A stretch of 50,229 nt of DNA from an uncultured Muribaculaceae bacterium (GCA_910588035.1 CAJUPY010000016.1:13585-63813); one strand, 5' to 3'; numbered from the stretch's first letter, positions 1 to 7,938 are shown. Made by a program: numbers and translations. The notes: generated from the sequence alone by a model not told the origin.

Positions 1-141
1 CGGTCAGTCAAGCGAAGCGGAGTGGCGTCCGCGTCAGGACGCCGATTGAACAGCTGTCCGATTAACAGTCATGCAGTCTCGGAGAGACCACATCGTGATA
101 TCTAGTTTTTCTATGTCTTCATAAATTATTATCTGATTTTT

Positions 142-1551
142 TTATTTATTTACACGGAAATATTTGATATCATAATCTGAAATATATATAGGTGTTTTGT
201 CAATAGCATCTTCATCAAGTTTCAACACCTTACTAGTATCAAATACATTATTATTGTAATAGCCATTAGACTCACCATTCCAACCCCAGTTGACATGCAT
301 ATACTTATAATTGAGCGTTTGTTCAGCTATCAGTATCTTAGGATTTGATATAGTTCCACTTGTATATGTCCTACTGTTTTTTTGTATATGCAAACCACCG
401 TCAACTACCCAAACATGTCCCTTACCATATCCTTGTTTCAAGGTCTTAAGTCCACACATAAACAAAACACAATCATTTTTCAACTCATTTATTGAATACT
501 CATTAAAGTTGATAAAATTGCTTGTCTGTAGTCCAGAATTCATAAACAAATATTTAAATTTATCATCGGTAATTCCGGTAGAGGGAGGAAATCCACTTTT
601 ATAATCTGCATTGGCTTGATAACCTAATTGTCTGCACAAATACGCAAGAGCTTCATGACTTTCAACTGAGGCTTCACAGATAGGTTTACAACCCAAACCA
701 TAACCTTCATGCTTGTTAATATCATCCCAATTTAGAATGACTGAGCTAAGTGGACATTCGGGATAATTTAAAACATGTTCCACCGGGCTTTTAAAATAGC
801 TCATGACCATAACGCATGCGGTCACAGCACAACCGCATGTCATATTTGGACAATACATTCCCTCGGGATAATCTTGGCCAAATCTCGCCTTCACACGTGG
901 ACGCACATTAAGTATAGTGTCAATCGTAGTTTCAGTTGTTGTTCCTATTGGTTTCAGTGGCTCCCTAATATCACCGCCGGTGTTGCCGCCAGTGTTACCT
1001 CCGGTATTGCCTCCACCGGTGTTGCCGCCACCGTTGCCGTTACCACCTTCATCAATTTTCAGTGAGTCAGGATCGGTTGGTTGCGGTCTCTTGGGCACTG
1101 TGGCATAGACCATTGCGCGGTCAATGAACATCTGGGCACCGGGGTTAACCGAACCTTCGCCAGAGTAGTTGCCTTGGTCGGCGATAGCGAGGAGGCCTTC
1201 GGTCTCGCGGTTGGCCGAGACGACTGCATAGCCGGCTTCGTTGTCAAAGTTAAGAATGTAGAGGAGTGTGTCGGTTTCGCCTGAACGGGTTATGGGGGAA
1301 GTGATTACGCGGGTGTTGGCCATTGAGATCGATCTTGAGGCGCGGGTTTTGATCCGGGTTCCATCGTCGAGCATTGACATGGCGTCGTTGACAATGTCGA
1401 TTGCCTCGTCGAGCGTTCTGAAGCGGCTTCCAACCGCGCTGCGGGCATTGCCATTGTCAGCTGCCTGTTGGGGCAGCCCCTCGTCATTGTTGCAACTGAA
1501 GAACATCGTTGCGAACAAAGCAATAACTGTGATGATGATTGATTTCTTCAT
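142..1551 (-). CDS. C10 family (streptopain-like) cysteine protease lipoprotein
   Basis: A secreted, lipid-anchored cysteine protease of 469 residues. A type II signal peptide ends in FFSC, with the lipidated Cys at residue 20. Residues 40-150 resemble the Spi-type inhibitory prodomain of the family. A low-complexity linker built on Gly-Gly-Asn-Thr units sits around residues 168-195. The catalytic domain follows, with the Cys in CGCAVTA, the His in GHVWVVDG and the family motif HVNWGWNGESNGYY near the C-terminus. In the family the prodomain keeps the enzyme inactive until it is cleaved. The gene lies 78 bases behind a small exported protein that may be its inhibitor. The catalytic half (about 142-960) is visibly richer in AT than the prodomain half. 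No convincing terminator follows the stop. The peptidase family is confident; the substrate is unknown. Confidence 0.88.
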   Translation of the reverse strand: MKKSIIITVIALFATMFFSCNNDEGLPQQAADNGNARSAVGSRFRTLDEAIDIVNDAMSMLDDGTRIKTRASRSISMANTRVITSPITRSGETDTLLYILNFDNEAGYAVVSANRETEGLLAIADQGNYSGEGSVNPGAQMFIDRAMVYATVPKRPQPTDPDSLKIDEGGNGNGGGNTGGGNTGGNTGGNTGGDIREPLKPIGTTTETTIDTILNVRPRVKARFGQDYPEGMYCPNMTCGCAVTACVMVMSYFKSPVEHVLNYPECPLSSVILNWDDINKHEGYGLGCKPICEASVESHEALAYLCRQLGYQANADYKSGFPPSTGITDDKFKYLFMNSGLQTSNFINFNEYSINELKNDCVLFMCGLKTLKQGYGKGHVWVVDGGLHIQKNSRTYTSGTISNPKILIAEQTLNYKYMHVNWGWNGESNGYYNNNVFDTSKVLKLDEDAIDKTPIYISDYDIKYFRVNK

Positions 1552-1629
1552 TGGTTGTGTAAAATTAATGGTTTACATTTTAATTGTTTATATTTATGAC
1601 GTTTTAACGCCATTTTTAACTCTTTTTAA

Positions 1630-1992
1630 TCAAATCTTAAGCAAACAGATATAATAACCGCCTGTTTCTGTCTCGATTTCTATTTGATAACTACCGGGAG
1701 TAGTTCCAATGTAAAAACTATAAGGATTTTCGGTGGTAAATTCAACAGTTTCTGTATAACCTTCATTTAGATTGGTTACGTTTAAAGATGCAGAACCCTC
1801 TGAACAACAAAAACTAATTGTTATGATACCATTATCTTCGTATTTTACTTGTACAACGGTATCGGTGTCGGTAGGATACGGTCTATTCTTATCATAGATT
1901 ATGTCTATACGATTTGGAGCATCACCTTTTGGGTAACAATCAAGGCCTAAAAACACCGAAATAAGCAGGGTAATTAAAATTGATTTATTCAT
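1630..1992 (-). CDS. Small exported DUF3244-like protein, possible C10 protease inhibitor
   Basis: A 120-residue protein with a short Sec signal peptide (about residues 1-19; the Cys is preceded by GLD, so a lipobox is doubtful). The mature part is rich in beta strand, and its end (a GSYQIEIET stretch followed by GGYYICLLKI) resembles the DUF3244 pattern. It lies directly upstream of the C10 protease on the same strand. In Bacteroides, C10 proteases are known to be genetically linked to small staphostatin-like inhibitors of similar size. The inhibitor role here is inferred only from size, export and position. A promoter -7 element lies at 2005-2012, so the 5' leader would be very short. The gene is AT-rich like the 3' half of its neighbour. 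That it is a real gene is likely; the function is not established. Confidence 0.6.
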   Translation of the reverse strand: MNKSILITLLISVFLGLDCYPKGDAPNRIDIIYDKNRPYPTDTDTVVQVKYEDNGIITISFCCSEGSASLNVTNLNEGYTETVEFTTENPYSFYIGTTPGSYQIEIETETGGYYICLLKI

Positions 1993-2004
1993 ACTTTTTT
2001 ATTG

Positions 2005-2012
2005 CAAATTTA
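2005..2012 (-). promoter_or_regulatory. Bacteroidetes -7 element (TAAATTTG) for the 1630-1992 gene
   Basis: On the minus strand this reads TAAATTTG, an exact match to TAnnTTTG. It lies 12 bases before the ATG at 1992. A weak TTAG stands in for the -33 TTTG about 21 bases upstream. It probably drives both the small exported protein and the C10 protease. Confidence 0.5.
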
Positions 2013-2287
2013 AACCGATATTTCGAGATATGTCTAATATATTGGGCAAAAAATCTCTATCATTTTTCAATTTCATCTACTGCTTATTCGTTGATTTACA
2101 GCTATTTACATAATTGATAGATAATGCGATTTCTATCAATGATTCATTTAACGCTTAACAGATTGATATATGAGAATTTATAAAAACAAGGAATTTTGAA
2201 ATGATAGACATAATCTGCACTCTATGACAACTTTTTCCATTAAGAAAATACTATTTGATCCACATTGCAATTTCTTTTGTCCAAAAA

Positions 2288-2319
2288 TTTGCAATACAAT
2301 CCCCTTATCCTTAATTTTG
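2288..2319 (+). promoter_or_regulatory. Bacteroidetes promoter for the TPR lipoprotein gene
   Basis: TTTG at 2288-2291, a 20-base spacer, then TAATTTTG at 2312-2319, matching the -33/-7 consensus. The ATG follows at 2339, giving a leader of roughly 13 bases. Confidence 0.75.
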
Positions 2320-2338
2320 TATTTCAAAATAAAAATTC

Positions 2339-4057
2339 ATGGGAAATTTGATTAAACTGATTTGTGGTACTATTCTATTAATATCAATAATGTCATGCAA
2401 TAATGATGTTAATAAACAACTAACTGAAATTTCAAAAATAATAGATGATAACCCGGAGACCGCCATTCAACTTCTTGAATCAATTAATGTAGAAAATCTT
2501 TCTTCAGCCCAAGATAAAGCCGAATACTCATTATTATATACGTGGGCACGGGACAAAAATCATTTATTTGATAAAAATGATTCGCTAATTGATTTTGCCG
2601 TTAAATTTTTCGAGCAGAAAGGCATTGAAGATAAGGCAATGCGTGCTTATTACTATAAGGCTAAAATACTTTTCAATCGAGATGACTACCGCAACGCAAT
2701 TGTCAATCTACTTCACGCCGAAGAATTAAGCACAACATCTGAAGACAATTATTTTAGAGGGAAGATTAATGAATTATTTGGCGACATATATCACATGTCG
2801 TGCAATCTGAACGAAGCTATAACATACAGAAAGAAAGCTGTAGATTCCTATAAAAATTCAGATAGACCTTTATTTTATTATTATGCAGTAGAGAAACTTG
2901 CCTCTGCTTATATAGATCACGGAGATTATCATAAAGGCATTGATCTATTGGATAATACCGACGTACAACCGATGCTGAGTGATTCGATCTTCATGTGTAT
3001 GTATAATTCCGATTACATGATATTACACAATTCTATCGGCAATTACCCTAAAGCACTACAAAAACTAAGGGAATCATTTCAGTATTTGACCGAGCCTATG
3101 AAGCCATATATGTGCTACCCCGAAATAGCCATTGTATTTTTAAATAATGAAATGGCTGATAGTGCAAAAATTGTCTTGGATTACGCTATGGACGGGGTAG
3201 TGGACAATTCGTCAATCAACAGCAGATATTACAATGCGCTAAGCAAATATTATGAACAATGTGGACGAATTGATTCGGCATTTTATAAATTAAAAAGGCA
3301 GTTTGAAAAATACAATGACAAAGCCGACATCATACTTAACCAGAGCGTCGCACTATCAGAGCGCGATTACTACAATGAGAAATCGGAGCTCGAGAAAGCC
3401 AGATCACAGCGAAACAAAGAAAGAATCTACTTGATCATTGCAATCAGCATATCGGCAATTGTCGCAATCATTATTTTTTACCGTCGGAAAGTCGAGAAAG
3501 ACCGCGAGAGATTCAACGAGCAGATTGTCGATTACAAATCAATGATCAACGACATGAAGCATCAAAAGGAAAACCTGATAGCCGAAAATGAACGATTGAA
3601 CAGCCTAACCGAGAGTTCAACCGAGCAGATGATCAAACAAAACGAACTGATGACAACCATGTTCAGAGAGAATTTTGGCGGAATGAACAGCATCTGCGCA
3701 GAATATTTCACGTTTAAAGACGCCGACAATGCCACCGACGCACTGATGACCAAGTTTCAAAAGGAACTTGAGATATTGAAGAGTGCGGAATCATTCAAAC
3801 GCATTGAAGATATTGTCAATCTGTGTAACAATGACATCGTGTCAAGGCTTCTCACTCAAATTCCACGTCTGAAAACGATAGACATCAAGATTTTTACATT
3901 TGTCATCGCAGGCTTCTCTCCACGAACTGTCTCGCTGTTATGCGACATTAAGGTGGAAAATTATCATAACCGCCGCTCACGGCTGAAACATCGCATCGAG
4001 ACCTCTGACGCGGCCGACCGCGACCTGTTTCTGGGTTATATGTATCAGCAGGAGTGA
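2339..4057 (+). CDS. TPR lipoprotein with one TM helix and cytoplasmic HTH-like tail
   Basis: A 572-residue protein of a type common in Bacteroidales. A type II signal ends in SIMSC (Cys 20). Helical TPR-like repeats fill about residues 25-350. One transmembrane helix spans about 363-381 and is followed by a basic YRRK. A charged coiled coil covers about 385-430. The C-terminal 60 residues, with SPRTVSLLCDI and NRRSRLKHRI, look like the helix-turn-helix tail of this protein group. The expected topology is TPR domain in the periplasm and tail in the cytoplasm, suiting a one-component membrane regulator. The ligand and target genes are unknown. The divergent protease pair is the nearest candidate target, but that is inference. 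Base composition shifts from AT-rich in the TPR part to more balanced after about 3350. The stop is only 9 bases from the convergent aroB stop. Confidence 0.72.
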   Translation: MGNLIKLICGTILLISIMSCNNDVNKQLTEISKIIDDNPETAIQLLESINVENLSSAQDKAEYSLLYTWARDKNHLFDKNDSLIDFAVKFFEQKGIEDKAMRAYYYKAKILFNRDDYRNAIVNLLHAEELSTTSEDNYFRGKINELFGDIYHMSCNLNEAITYRKKAVDSYKNSDRPLFYYYAVEKLASAYIDHGDYHKGIDLLDNTDVQPMLSDSIFMCMYNSDYMILHNSIGNYPKALQKLRESFQYLTEPMKPYMCYPEIAIVFLNNEMADSAKIVLDYAMDGVVDNSSINSRYYNALSKYYEQCGRIDSAFYKLKRQFEKYNDKADIILNQSVALSERDYYNEKSELEKARSQRNKERIYLIIAISISAIVAIIIFYRRKVEKDRERFNEQIVDYKSMINDMKHQKENLIAENERLNSLTESSTEQMIKQNELMTTMFRENFGGMNSICAEYFTFKDADNATDALMTKFQKELEILKSAESFKRIEDIVNLCNNDIVSRLLTQIPRLKTIDIKIFTFVIAGFSPRTVSLLCDIKVENYHNRRSRLKHRIETSDAADRDLFLGYMYQQE

Positions 4058-4066
4058 TCGGCGGGT

Positions 4067-5131
4067 TCAGGCACCGATCAGGTCGCAGTAGATGTCGAGG
4101 GCGGTTTTGATTTCGTCGTCGGCTATCTGATGGTCGATCTCGGCGGCTCCGACATTACTCAGCAGGGTGAAGTTGACAGTGTCGGCCGACATGTTTTTCT
4201 TGTCGTGGTGCATCAGGTAGACCAACCGGTCGTAGTCGCGGCAGGTGATCGCGAAGACTCCATAGTTGTCTTTGACAAACGCCGCATAGCGGTTGAGCTC
4301 GGCCGAGGGGAAACCGACTTTCATGTTTGACAAGACGAGTTCGACCAACATGCCGAAAGCGACGGCATAGCCGTGGGCAACGGGCGACTGACGCTCCATT
4401 GCAAATTCCTCGAAGGCGTGACCGGCGGTGTGGCCGAAATTGAGAGCACGTCTGAGACCCTGCTCCGTCGGGTCTTGCTCGACGATGCGACATTTGACCG
4501 AGACACTCTCCTTCAGGAGTTCGAGCAGACGGTCGGGGTCGTGGGAGGTGACGTCGAAAGCGAGCAGCCGGTCATATTCCTCTTTCGACGAGATCAGCCC
4601 GTGTTTGATCATCTCGGCATAGCCCGAGAGCAACTCGACGTCGTTGAGTGTATTGAAAAAGGTTGTAGAGATTATGACCGTGTCGGCTTCGCGGAAAAGG
4701 CCGATCTCGTTCTTAAGTCCGTTGAAATTCACTCCGGTCTTCCCGCCGATTGCGGCATCGACGGCCGAGAGCAGTGTCGTCGGCACATTGATGAACCTGA
4801 CACCCCGCTTGAATGTCGCGGCTGCAAATGCCCCCATGTCGGTTATAACGCCTCCGCCGAGGTTTATGACCAGGCTCTGACGGTTGCAGCCGGCATCACA
4901 CATGGCTCGCCATATCTTGTCGAGCGACTCGAGACCCTTGTGTGTGTCGCCCGGCCGGGTCACAATGACCGTTGCCGAGGCCACGGCTTTTGACTCGGCC
5001 TGCATGCGCGGCAAGACAAACGACTCGGTGTTGGTGTCGACGATGACAACGACGCCCGACGGGTCGATTTTCTCACAGGCGGCGTCGATTGCCTGCGCTA
5101 CATGGTTGGTGAATATAACGTCTTGATTCAT
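4067..5131 (-). CDS. aroB: 3-dehydroquinate synthase
   Basis: Second enzyme of the shikimate pathway: converts DAHP to 3-dehydroquinate using NAD and a divalent metal, in the cytoplasm. The 354-residue length fits the family. Visible motifs are the glycine-rich nucleotide region GGGVITDMG followed by AATFKRGV, the stretch NVPTTLLSAVDAAIGGKTGVN, the metal-binding region around GYAEMIKHG, and NFGHTAGHAFE. ATG 5131 is preferred over the in-frame TTG at 5140. It lies 30 bases after the HAD phosphatase stop and probably shares its transcript. It is convergent with the TPR gene. No terminator fits in the 9-base gap between the two stops. Confidence 0.96.
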   Translation of the reverse strand: MNQDVIFTNHVAQAIDAACEKIDPSGVVVIVDTNTESFVLPRMQAESKAVASATVIVTRPGDTHKGLESLDKIWRAMCDAGCNRQSLVINLGGGVITDMGAFAAATFKRGVRFINVPTTLLSAVDAAIGGKTGVNFNGLKNEIGLFREADTVIISTTFFNTLNDVELLSGYAEMIKHGLISSKEEYDRLLAFDVTSHDPDRLLELLKESVSVKCRIVEQDPTEQGLRRALNFGHTAGHAFEEFAMERQSPVAHGYAVAFGMLVELVLSNMKVGFPSAELNRYAAFVKDNYGVFAITCRDYDRLVYLMHHDKKNMSADTVNFTLLSNVGAAEIDHQIADDEIKTALDIYCDLIGA

Positions 5132-5161
5132 AATCTTCAATTTGTTCTACTTTATAACAAT

Positions 5162-5908
5162 TCACCCGACCGAAGTGTTGAACAGGTCGAGCATGAGCTG
5201 CGGAAATTGGTCGGCAAACCCGGGCATCGAGTCAAAGACCACGGCCGCTCCGGCCTCCAGCATCTCGTCGCGGCTTATCGGCCCGGTGGTGACGGCAATG
5301 GTGAACGCTCCGGCAGCATCACCGGCCTTTACTCCCAATGGCGCGTTCTCGACCACGATCGACGCGCTCGGGCTCACCCCGGCGAGCTGCATGCCCCTGA
5401 TGTAGGGTTCGGGGTGGGGTTTGCCGTGGGTGACATTGCGCGATGTCACCTTCATCGCGTCGCTGAACGCCCCCGGAAAATCGACGGCCAGTCGGTCGAG
5501 CAGGGTGGCTTGTCCCGAGCCGGTCACCAGAACGCGCTTCATGCCTGCCCCGATCATCTGATTCAGCAGCGACTGCGCTCCCGGCATCACTTTCACCTCG
5601 GGCAGCTGCCGGAAATATTCGGTTTTCAACCTGTAGAGCCGCTGACACTCTTCGTCGCTGACATCGCGGTCAAACTGACGGCGGAACAGTTTTCTGATTG
5701 TCGCGGCTCCGGTCATGCCCTCATAGAGATAAAACTCATCGCGCGTGGCCTCGATGCCGAGTTCGGTCGCGAGGCGGTGCCATGCGGCGGTGTGGTTGAC
5801 CATAGAGTCATAGAGAGTGCCGTCCATGTCAATGAGCGCGGCCACGGGGGTGACCCGCTCATAGTGGTGGCGTTTCAGAAAGGTGGTTATCTGTTGTCGG
5901 TAATCCAT
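5162..5908 (-). CDS. HAD-superfamily sugar-phosphatase/phosphomutase-like protein
   Basis: A cytoplasmic HAD hydrolase of 248 residues, closest in pattern to the beta-phosphoglucomutase/sugar phosphatase subgroup. The nucleophile motif is DMDGT (Asp 27, with Asp 29 as acid/base), followed by a helical cap. Motif II is LVTGSG, and the later GKPHPEPY and VENAPLGVKAG supply the remaining catalytic Lys and Asp/Glu positions. The substrate cannot be read from sequence. ATG 5908 is chosen because the upstream GTG at 5929 sits inside a hairpin. The gene lies between the TSCPD gene and aroB on the same strand. The hairpin at 5929-5960 may partly separate it from the TerD/TSCPD genes. Confidence 0.88.
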   Translation of the reverse strand: MDYRQQITTFLKRHHYERVTPVAALIDMDGTLYDSMVNHTAAWHRLATELGIEATRDEFYLYEGMTGAATIRKLFRRQFDRDVSDEECQRLYRLKTEYFRQLPEVKVMPGAQSLLNQMIGAGMKRVLVTGSGQATLLDRLAVDFPGAFSDAMKVTSRNVTHGKPHPEPYIRGMQLAGVSPSASIVVENAPLGVKAGDAAGAFTIAVTTGPISRDEMLEAGAAVVFDSMPGFADQFPQLMLDLFNTSVG

Positions 5909-5928
5909 TGTTGTCGGTTTCAAAATCA

Positions 5929-5960
5929 CGACCGACGGAGACTTTACGCTCCGCCGGTCG
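5929..5960 (-). terminator. Hairpin between TSCPD and HAD genes
   Basis: On the minus strand CGACCGGCGGAG pairs with CTCCGTCGGTCG across an 8-base loop, a 12-bp stem containing one G-U pair. It is followed by TGATTTTG. The weak U-tract suggests attenuation or a partial terminator rather than a strong stop. Confidence 0.6.
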
Positions 5961-5981
5961 AAAAATCAATGTCAATGTCTC

Positions 5982-6245
5982 TCAGCTCTCTTTCATGGCG
6001 GCAATCTGCCGCAGGGCGCAGGCGAGCTGGTCGGGACACGATGTCGGTTTGGCGCCACATCTGATGCCCTGCAGGCGCGAGATGACCTCATCGGCAGGCA
6101 TTCCCTTGATCAAGGCCGACACACCCTGAAGGTTGCCGTGGCAACCTCCGGTGAAACTGACCTCTCCGATGGTGTTGTCATCGTTGATCTCGATGTCGAT
6201 CTGGCGCGAGCAGGTGCCCGAAGTGGTGTAACTGTAGTGTTTCAT
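5982..6245 (-). CDS. TSCPD domain protein (TIGR03905-like)
   Basis: An 87-residue protein matching the small stand-alone TSCPD family. Cys residues at 12, 35, 63, 70 and 76 are spaced as in that family, and the name-giving motif appears as TSCPDQ. The same domain occurs at the C-terminus of some class II ribonucleotide reductases, where the Cys residues are thought to bind metal. The function of the stand-alone form is unknown. Its ATG overlaps the stop of the upstream TerD gene by one base (TAATG), so the two are translationally coupled. Family confidence is high; the role is open. Confidence 0.85.
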   Translation of the reverse strand: MKHYSYTTSGTCSRQIDIEINDDNTIGEVSFTGGCHGNLQGVSALIKGMPADEVISRLQGIRCGAKPTSCPDQLACALRQIAAMKES

Positions 6246-6922
6246 TATTTCTTGGCGTAATCTTTAGCTATGCGGTGAACGGTGAATCCGAGAAACTTGT
6301 CGTCGTAGGCGTCGCCGATAGCTGCAAATTTCCACTCGCCGTTGCGTCGGTAGAGCTTACCCATGATCAGGGCCGTCTTGCCTGCATATTGTGGTGCGGC
6401 AGCCACGTCGTAGCTCGCGAACACCTTGTTGACAAGCGTCGGCGTTCCCTCATACATTCTGATCGAAGCGTAGGGAATCTGAGAGAAGTCTTCCTTGCCG
6501 CAGTTGTTGAGAAAGAAATAGATCTCCTCGACGTTGGGAGCCACGCGGGTCAGGTCGACGGTGATGATCTCGTTGTCGAGGCCGTCGTCGCCGTCGGCAT
6601 CACCCTTGAGGTCGTCGCCCGAGTGATGAAGGGCATAGTCGGCGGTGTCGAGCTTACCTTTCGGAAGGCCGAACTTCTGAAGAATTTCCGGACGGTAGAG
6701 TGGCGAATAGATGTGGTCCATCAGCTGTCCGTTGTTGTCAAAGACAACGCAGCTGAGGTCGAGGTCTACGTCCTGACGGTTCTTGAACATGCCGAGAAAT
6801 CCGCCCGAGACAATCTGTCCCCAGTTGCAGCCGACACAGAATTTCGTCAGTTTGTCACCCGAGTCTTTCGAGAGGTTGATGCGTTCACCTTTCTGAAGTT
6901 TCTTTTCAAGATTGATTGCCAT
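6245..6922 (-). CDS. TerD family calcium-binding stress protein (divergent, 225 aa)
   Basis: A cytoplasmic TerD-type beta-sandwich protein. The Asp-rich calcium sites are seen in DVDLDLS (near residue 52) and in the HHSGDDLKGDADGDDG segment. The C-terminal KLYRRNGEWKF is typical of the family. At 225 residues it is longer than a standard TerD (about 190) because of an insertion after the first calcium site (YSPLYRPEILQKFG). TerD proteins take part in tellurite, phage and envelope-stress phenotypes, but the biochemical role is unsettled. It is 31 bases behind a second, canonical TerD gene and overlaps the TSCPD gene, so the three form one unit. Confidence 0.9.
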   Translation of the reverse strand: MAINLEKKLQKGERINLSKDSGDKLTKFCVGCNWGQIVSGGFLGMFKNRQDVDLDLSCVVFDNNGQLMDHIYSPLYRPEILQKFGLPKGKLDTADYALHHSGDDLKGDADGDDGLDNEIITVDLTRVAPNVEEIYFFLNNCGKEDFSQIPYASIRMYEGTPTLVNKVFASYDVAAAPQYAGKTALIMGKLYRRNGEWKFAAIGDAYDDKFLGFTVHRIAKDYAKK

Positions 6923-6953
6923 TGCAGTGTGTGTTTGATGTTAATTAAAGAGA

Positions 6954-7517
6954 TCAGTAGGCATAGCGGTTGACCAGTTCCTCAAGTCCTCCCTTGACAC
7001 CATTGCCCATGGCCTCGAACTTCCACACCCCGTTGCGGCGGTAGAGACGTCCGAAAATGACGCCGGTCTCGATCGAGAAGTCTTCGTCGAGGTCATATTT
7101 GGCTATCTCGGCGTTTGTGTCGGCATTGCAGATGCGGATATATGAGTTGCGTACCTGGCCGAAGTTCTGTCGACGCTGCGCAGCCTCGTGGATAGTTGCC
7201 ACGAAGACGATTTCATTGATGCGCTGGTCAACTTTGTCGAGACAGACTGTCAGAGTCTCGTCATCGTCACCGTCGCTGTTTCCGCCCGTTGTGTCATCGC
7301 CTGATGATTCGACCGAGCCGTCGGGTGATTTCTGGTTGTTGTAGAACACAAAAAATTCATCTTCAGGAATTTTCCCGTTGCTGCCGAGCATGAATGCCGA
7401 TGCATCGAGGTCAAAATCGGGGCCTCCGTTCTGGTTGGGATCCCATCCCAGACCTACTCGCACATTTTTCAGCGAGTTCTCGAGTTCGAGCCGCTGTCCT
7501 TTTTGCAGATTGATCAT
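6954..7517 (-). CDS. terD: TerD family calcium-binding stress protein
   Basis: 187 residues, the standard TerD length. The family pattern is complete: VGLGWDPNQ, then PDFDLDASAF, then FVFYNNQKSPDGSV, an acidic DGDDDE calcium site, INEIVFVATIHEA and the C-terminal RLYRRNGVWKFEA. It is the first gene of the TerD-TerD-TSCPD unit and has an excellent promoter at 7557-7588. No terC, terB, terY or terZ is visible nearby, so this is a minimal Ter set rather than a tellurite-resistance island. The symbol denotes the family only. Confidence 0.92.
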   Translation of the reverse strand: MINLQKGQRLELENSLKNVRVGLGWDPNQNGGPDFDLDASAFMLGSNGKIPEDEFFVFYNNQKSPDGSVESSGDDTTGGNSDGDDDETLTVCLDKVDQRINEIVFVATIHEAAQRRQNFGQVRNSYIRICNADTNAEIAKYDLDEDFSIETGVIFGRLYRRNGVWKFEAMGNGVKGGLEELVNRYAY

Positions 7518-7556
7518 GATTGTAAGGGTTTATGGGTTGAATGAAGTTTGTTTACG

Positions 7557-7588
7557 CAAATATAGCGTTTTTAAATTCCGATTCCAAA
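7557..7588 (-). promoter_or_regulatory. Bacteroidetes promoter for the TerD operon
   Basis: On the minus strand TTTG (7588-7585), a 20-base spacer, then TATATTTG (7564-7557): an almost ideal -33/-7 pair. The ATG is at 7517, so the leader is about 35 bases. Confidence 0.8.
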
Positions 7589-7612
7589 ACATAACCGCCA
7601 TTTTTTCAAACT

Positions 7613-7644
7613 TTTGATTTAAAAGTCGGAAATCGTTATCTTTG
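7613..7644 (+). promoter_or_regulatory. Bacteroidetes promoter for the lysO pair
   Basis: TTTG at 7613-7616, a 20-base spacer and TATCTTTG at 7637-7644. The ATG follows at 7663. It is back to back with the TerD promoter; only 24 bases separate the two -33 elements. Confidence 0.8.
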
Positions 7645-7662
7645 TAACCAAATCAAACTGCA

Positions 7663-7938
7663 ATGACCACGATAATCATATTGCTCGCAAGCATCTTGGC
7701 CGGCTACCTGCTGAGAGACCGGCAAATCAAACTGCCGTCGGGTGCGGCAGTCAGCTGCATCGTCTGGACGCTGCTCTTTCTGTTTGGCATCTCGATCGGC
7801 TCCAACCGGTCGATAGTGGCCGAGTTTGACCGCTTCGGCCTCACCGCTGTCGTTCTCGCCGCGTTGACAACCGTCGGGAGCGCGGCCGCAGCATTGCTTT
7901 TGACGAAACTGACACGCAGAAGAGACCATGAAAGGTAG
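7663..7938 (+). CDS. LysO-type lysine exporter, N-terminal half
   Basis: A 91-residue membrane protein with three hydrophobic segments (about 3-18, 26-42 and 55-80), matching the N-terminal part of the DUF340/LysO (YbjE) lysine exporter. In Enterobacteria LysO is one chain of about 300 residues. Here the N-terminal part is a separate gene whose end overlaps the next start by 11 bases, so the two products are made together and presumably assemble. This split form is what I would expect in Bacteroidales. No frameshift needs to be invoked, because each part has its own start. Substrate is inferred from the family. Confidence 0.75.
   Translation: MTTIIILLASILAGYLLRDRQIKLPSGAAVSCIVWTLLFLFGISIGSNRSIVAEFDRFGLTAVVLAALTTVGSAAAALLLTKLTRRRDHER

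Larger units (their letters stand above)
1993..2338. other. Divergent AT-rich intergenic region
   Basis: 346 bases between the divergently transcribed small exported protein and the TPR lipoprotein. Apart from the two promoters listed separately I see no open frame, hairpin or RNA gene in it. The sequence is strongly AT-rich, as is usual for regulatory spacers here. Any shared control of the protease pair and the TPR protein would have to act in this stretch. Confidence 0.5.

Noticed and set aside
1..141. Hairpin GGCGTCC/GGACGCC (24-43) and short open frames at the left edge
   Set aside because: No U-run on either strand, and the frames are short and run off the window, so neither a terminator nor a gene fragment can be supported.
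917..1108. Plus-strand frame rich in Pro-Pro-Val-Leu
   Set aside because: It is the antisense of the Gly-Asn-Thr repeat linker in the C10 protease and has no start signal of its own.
5102..6064. Long plus-strand open frame (320 codons)
   Set aside because: It lies opposite the HAD phosphatase gene, and its translation has no recognisable domain; a GC-rich antisense shadow.
6245..7517. TerD pair as a tellurite-resistance island
   Set aside because: No terC, terB, terA or terY and no mobile-element marks are visible, so only a minimal stress unit is supported.
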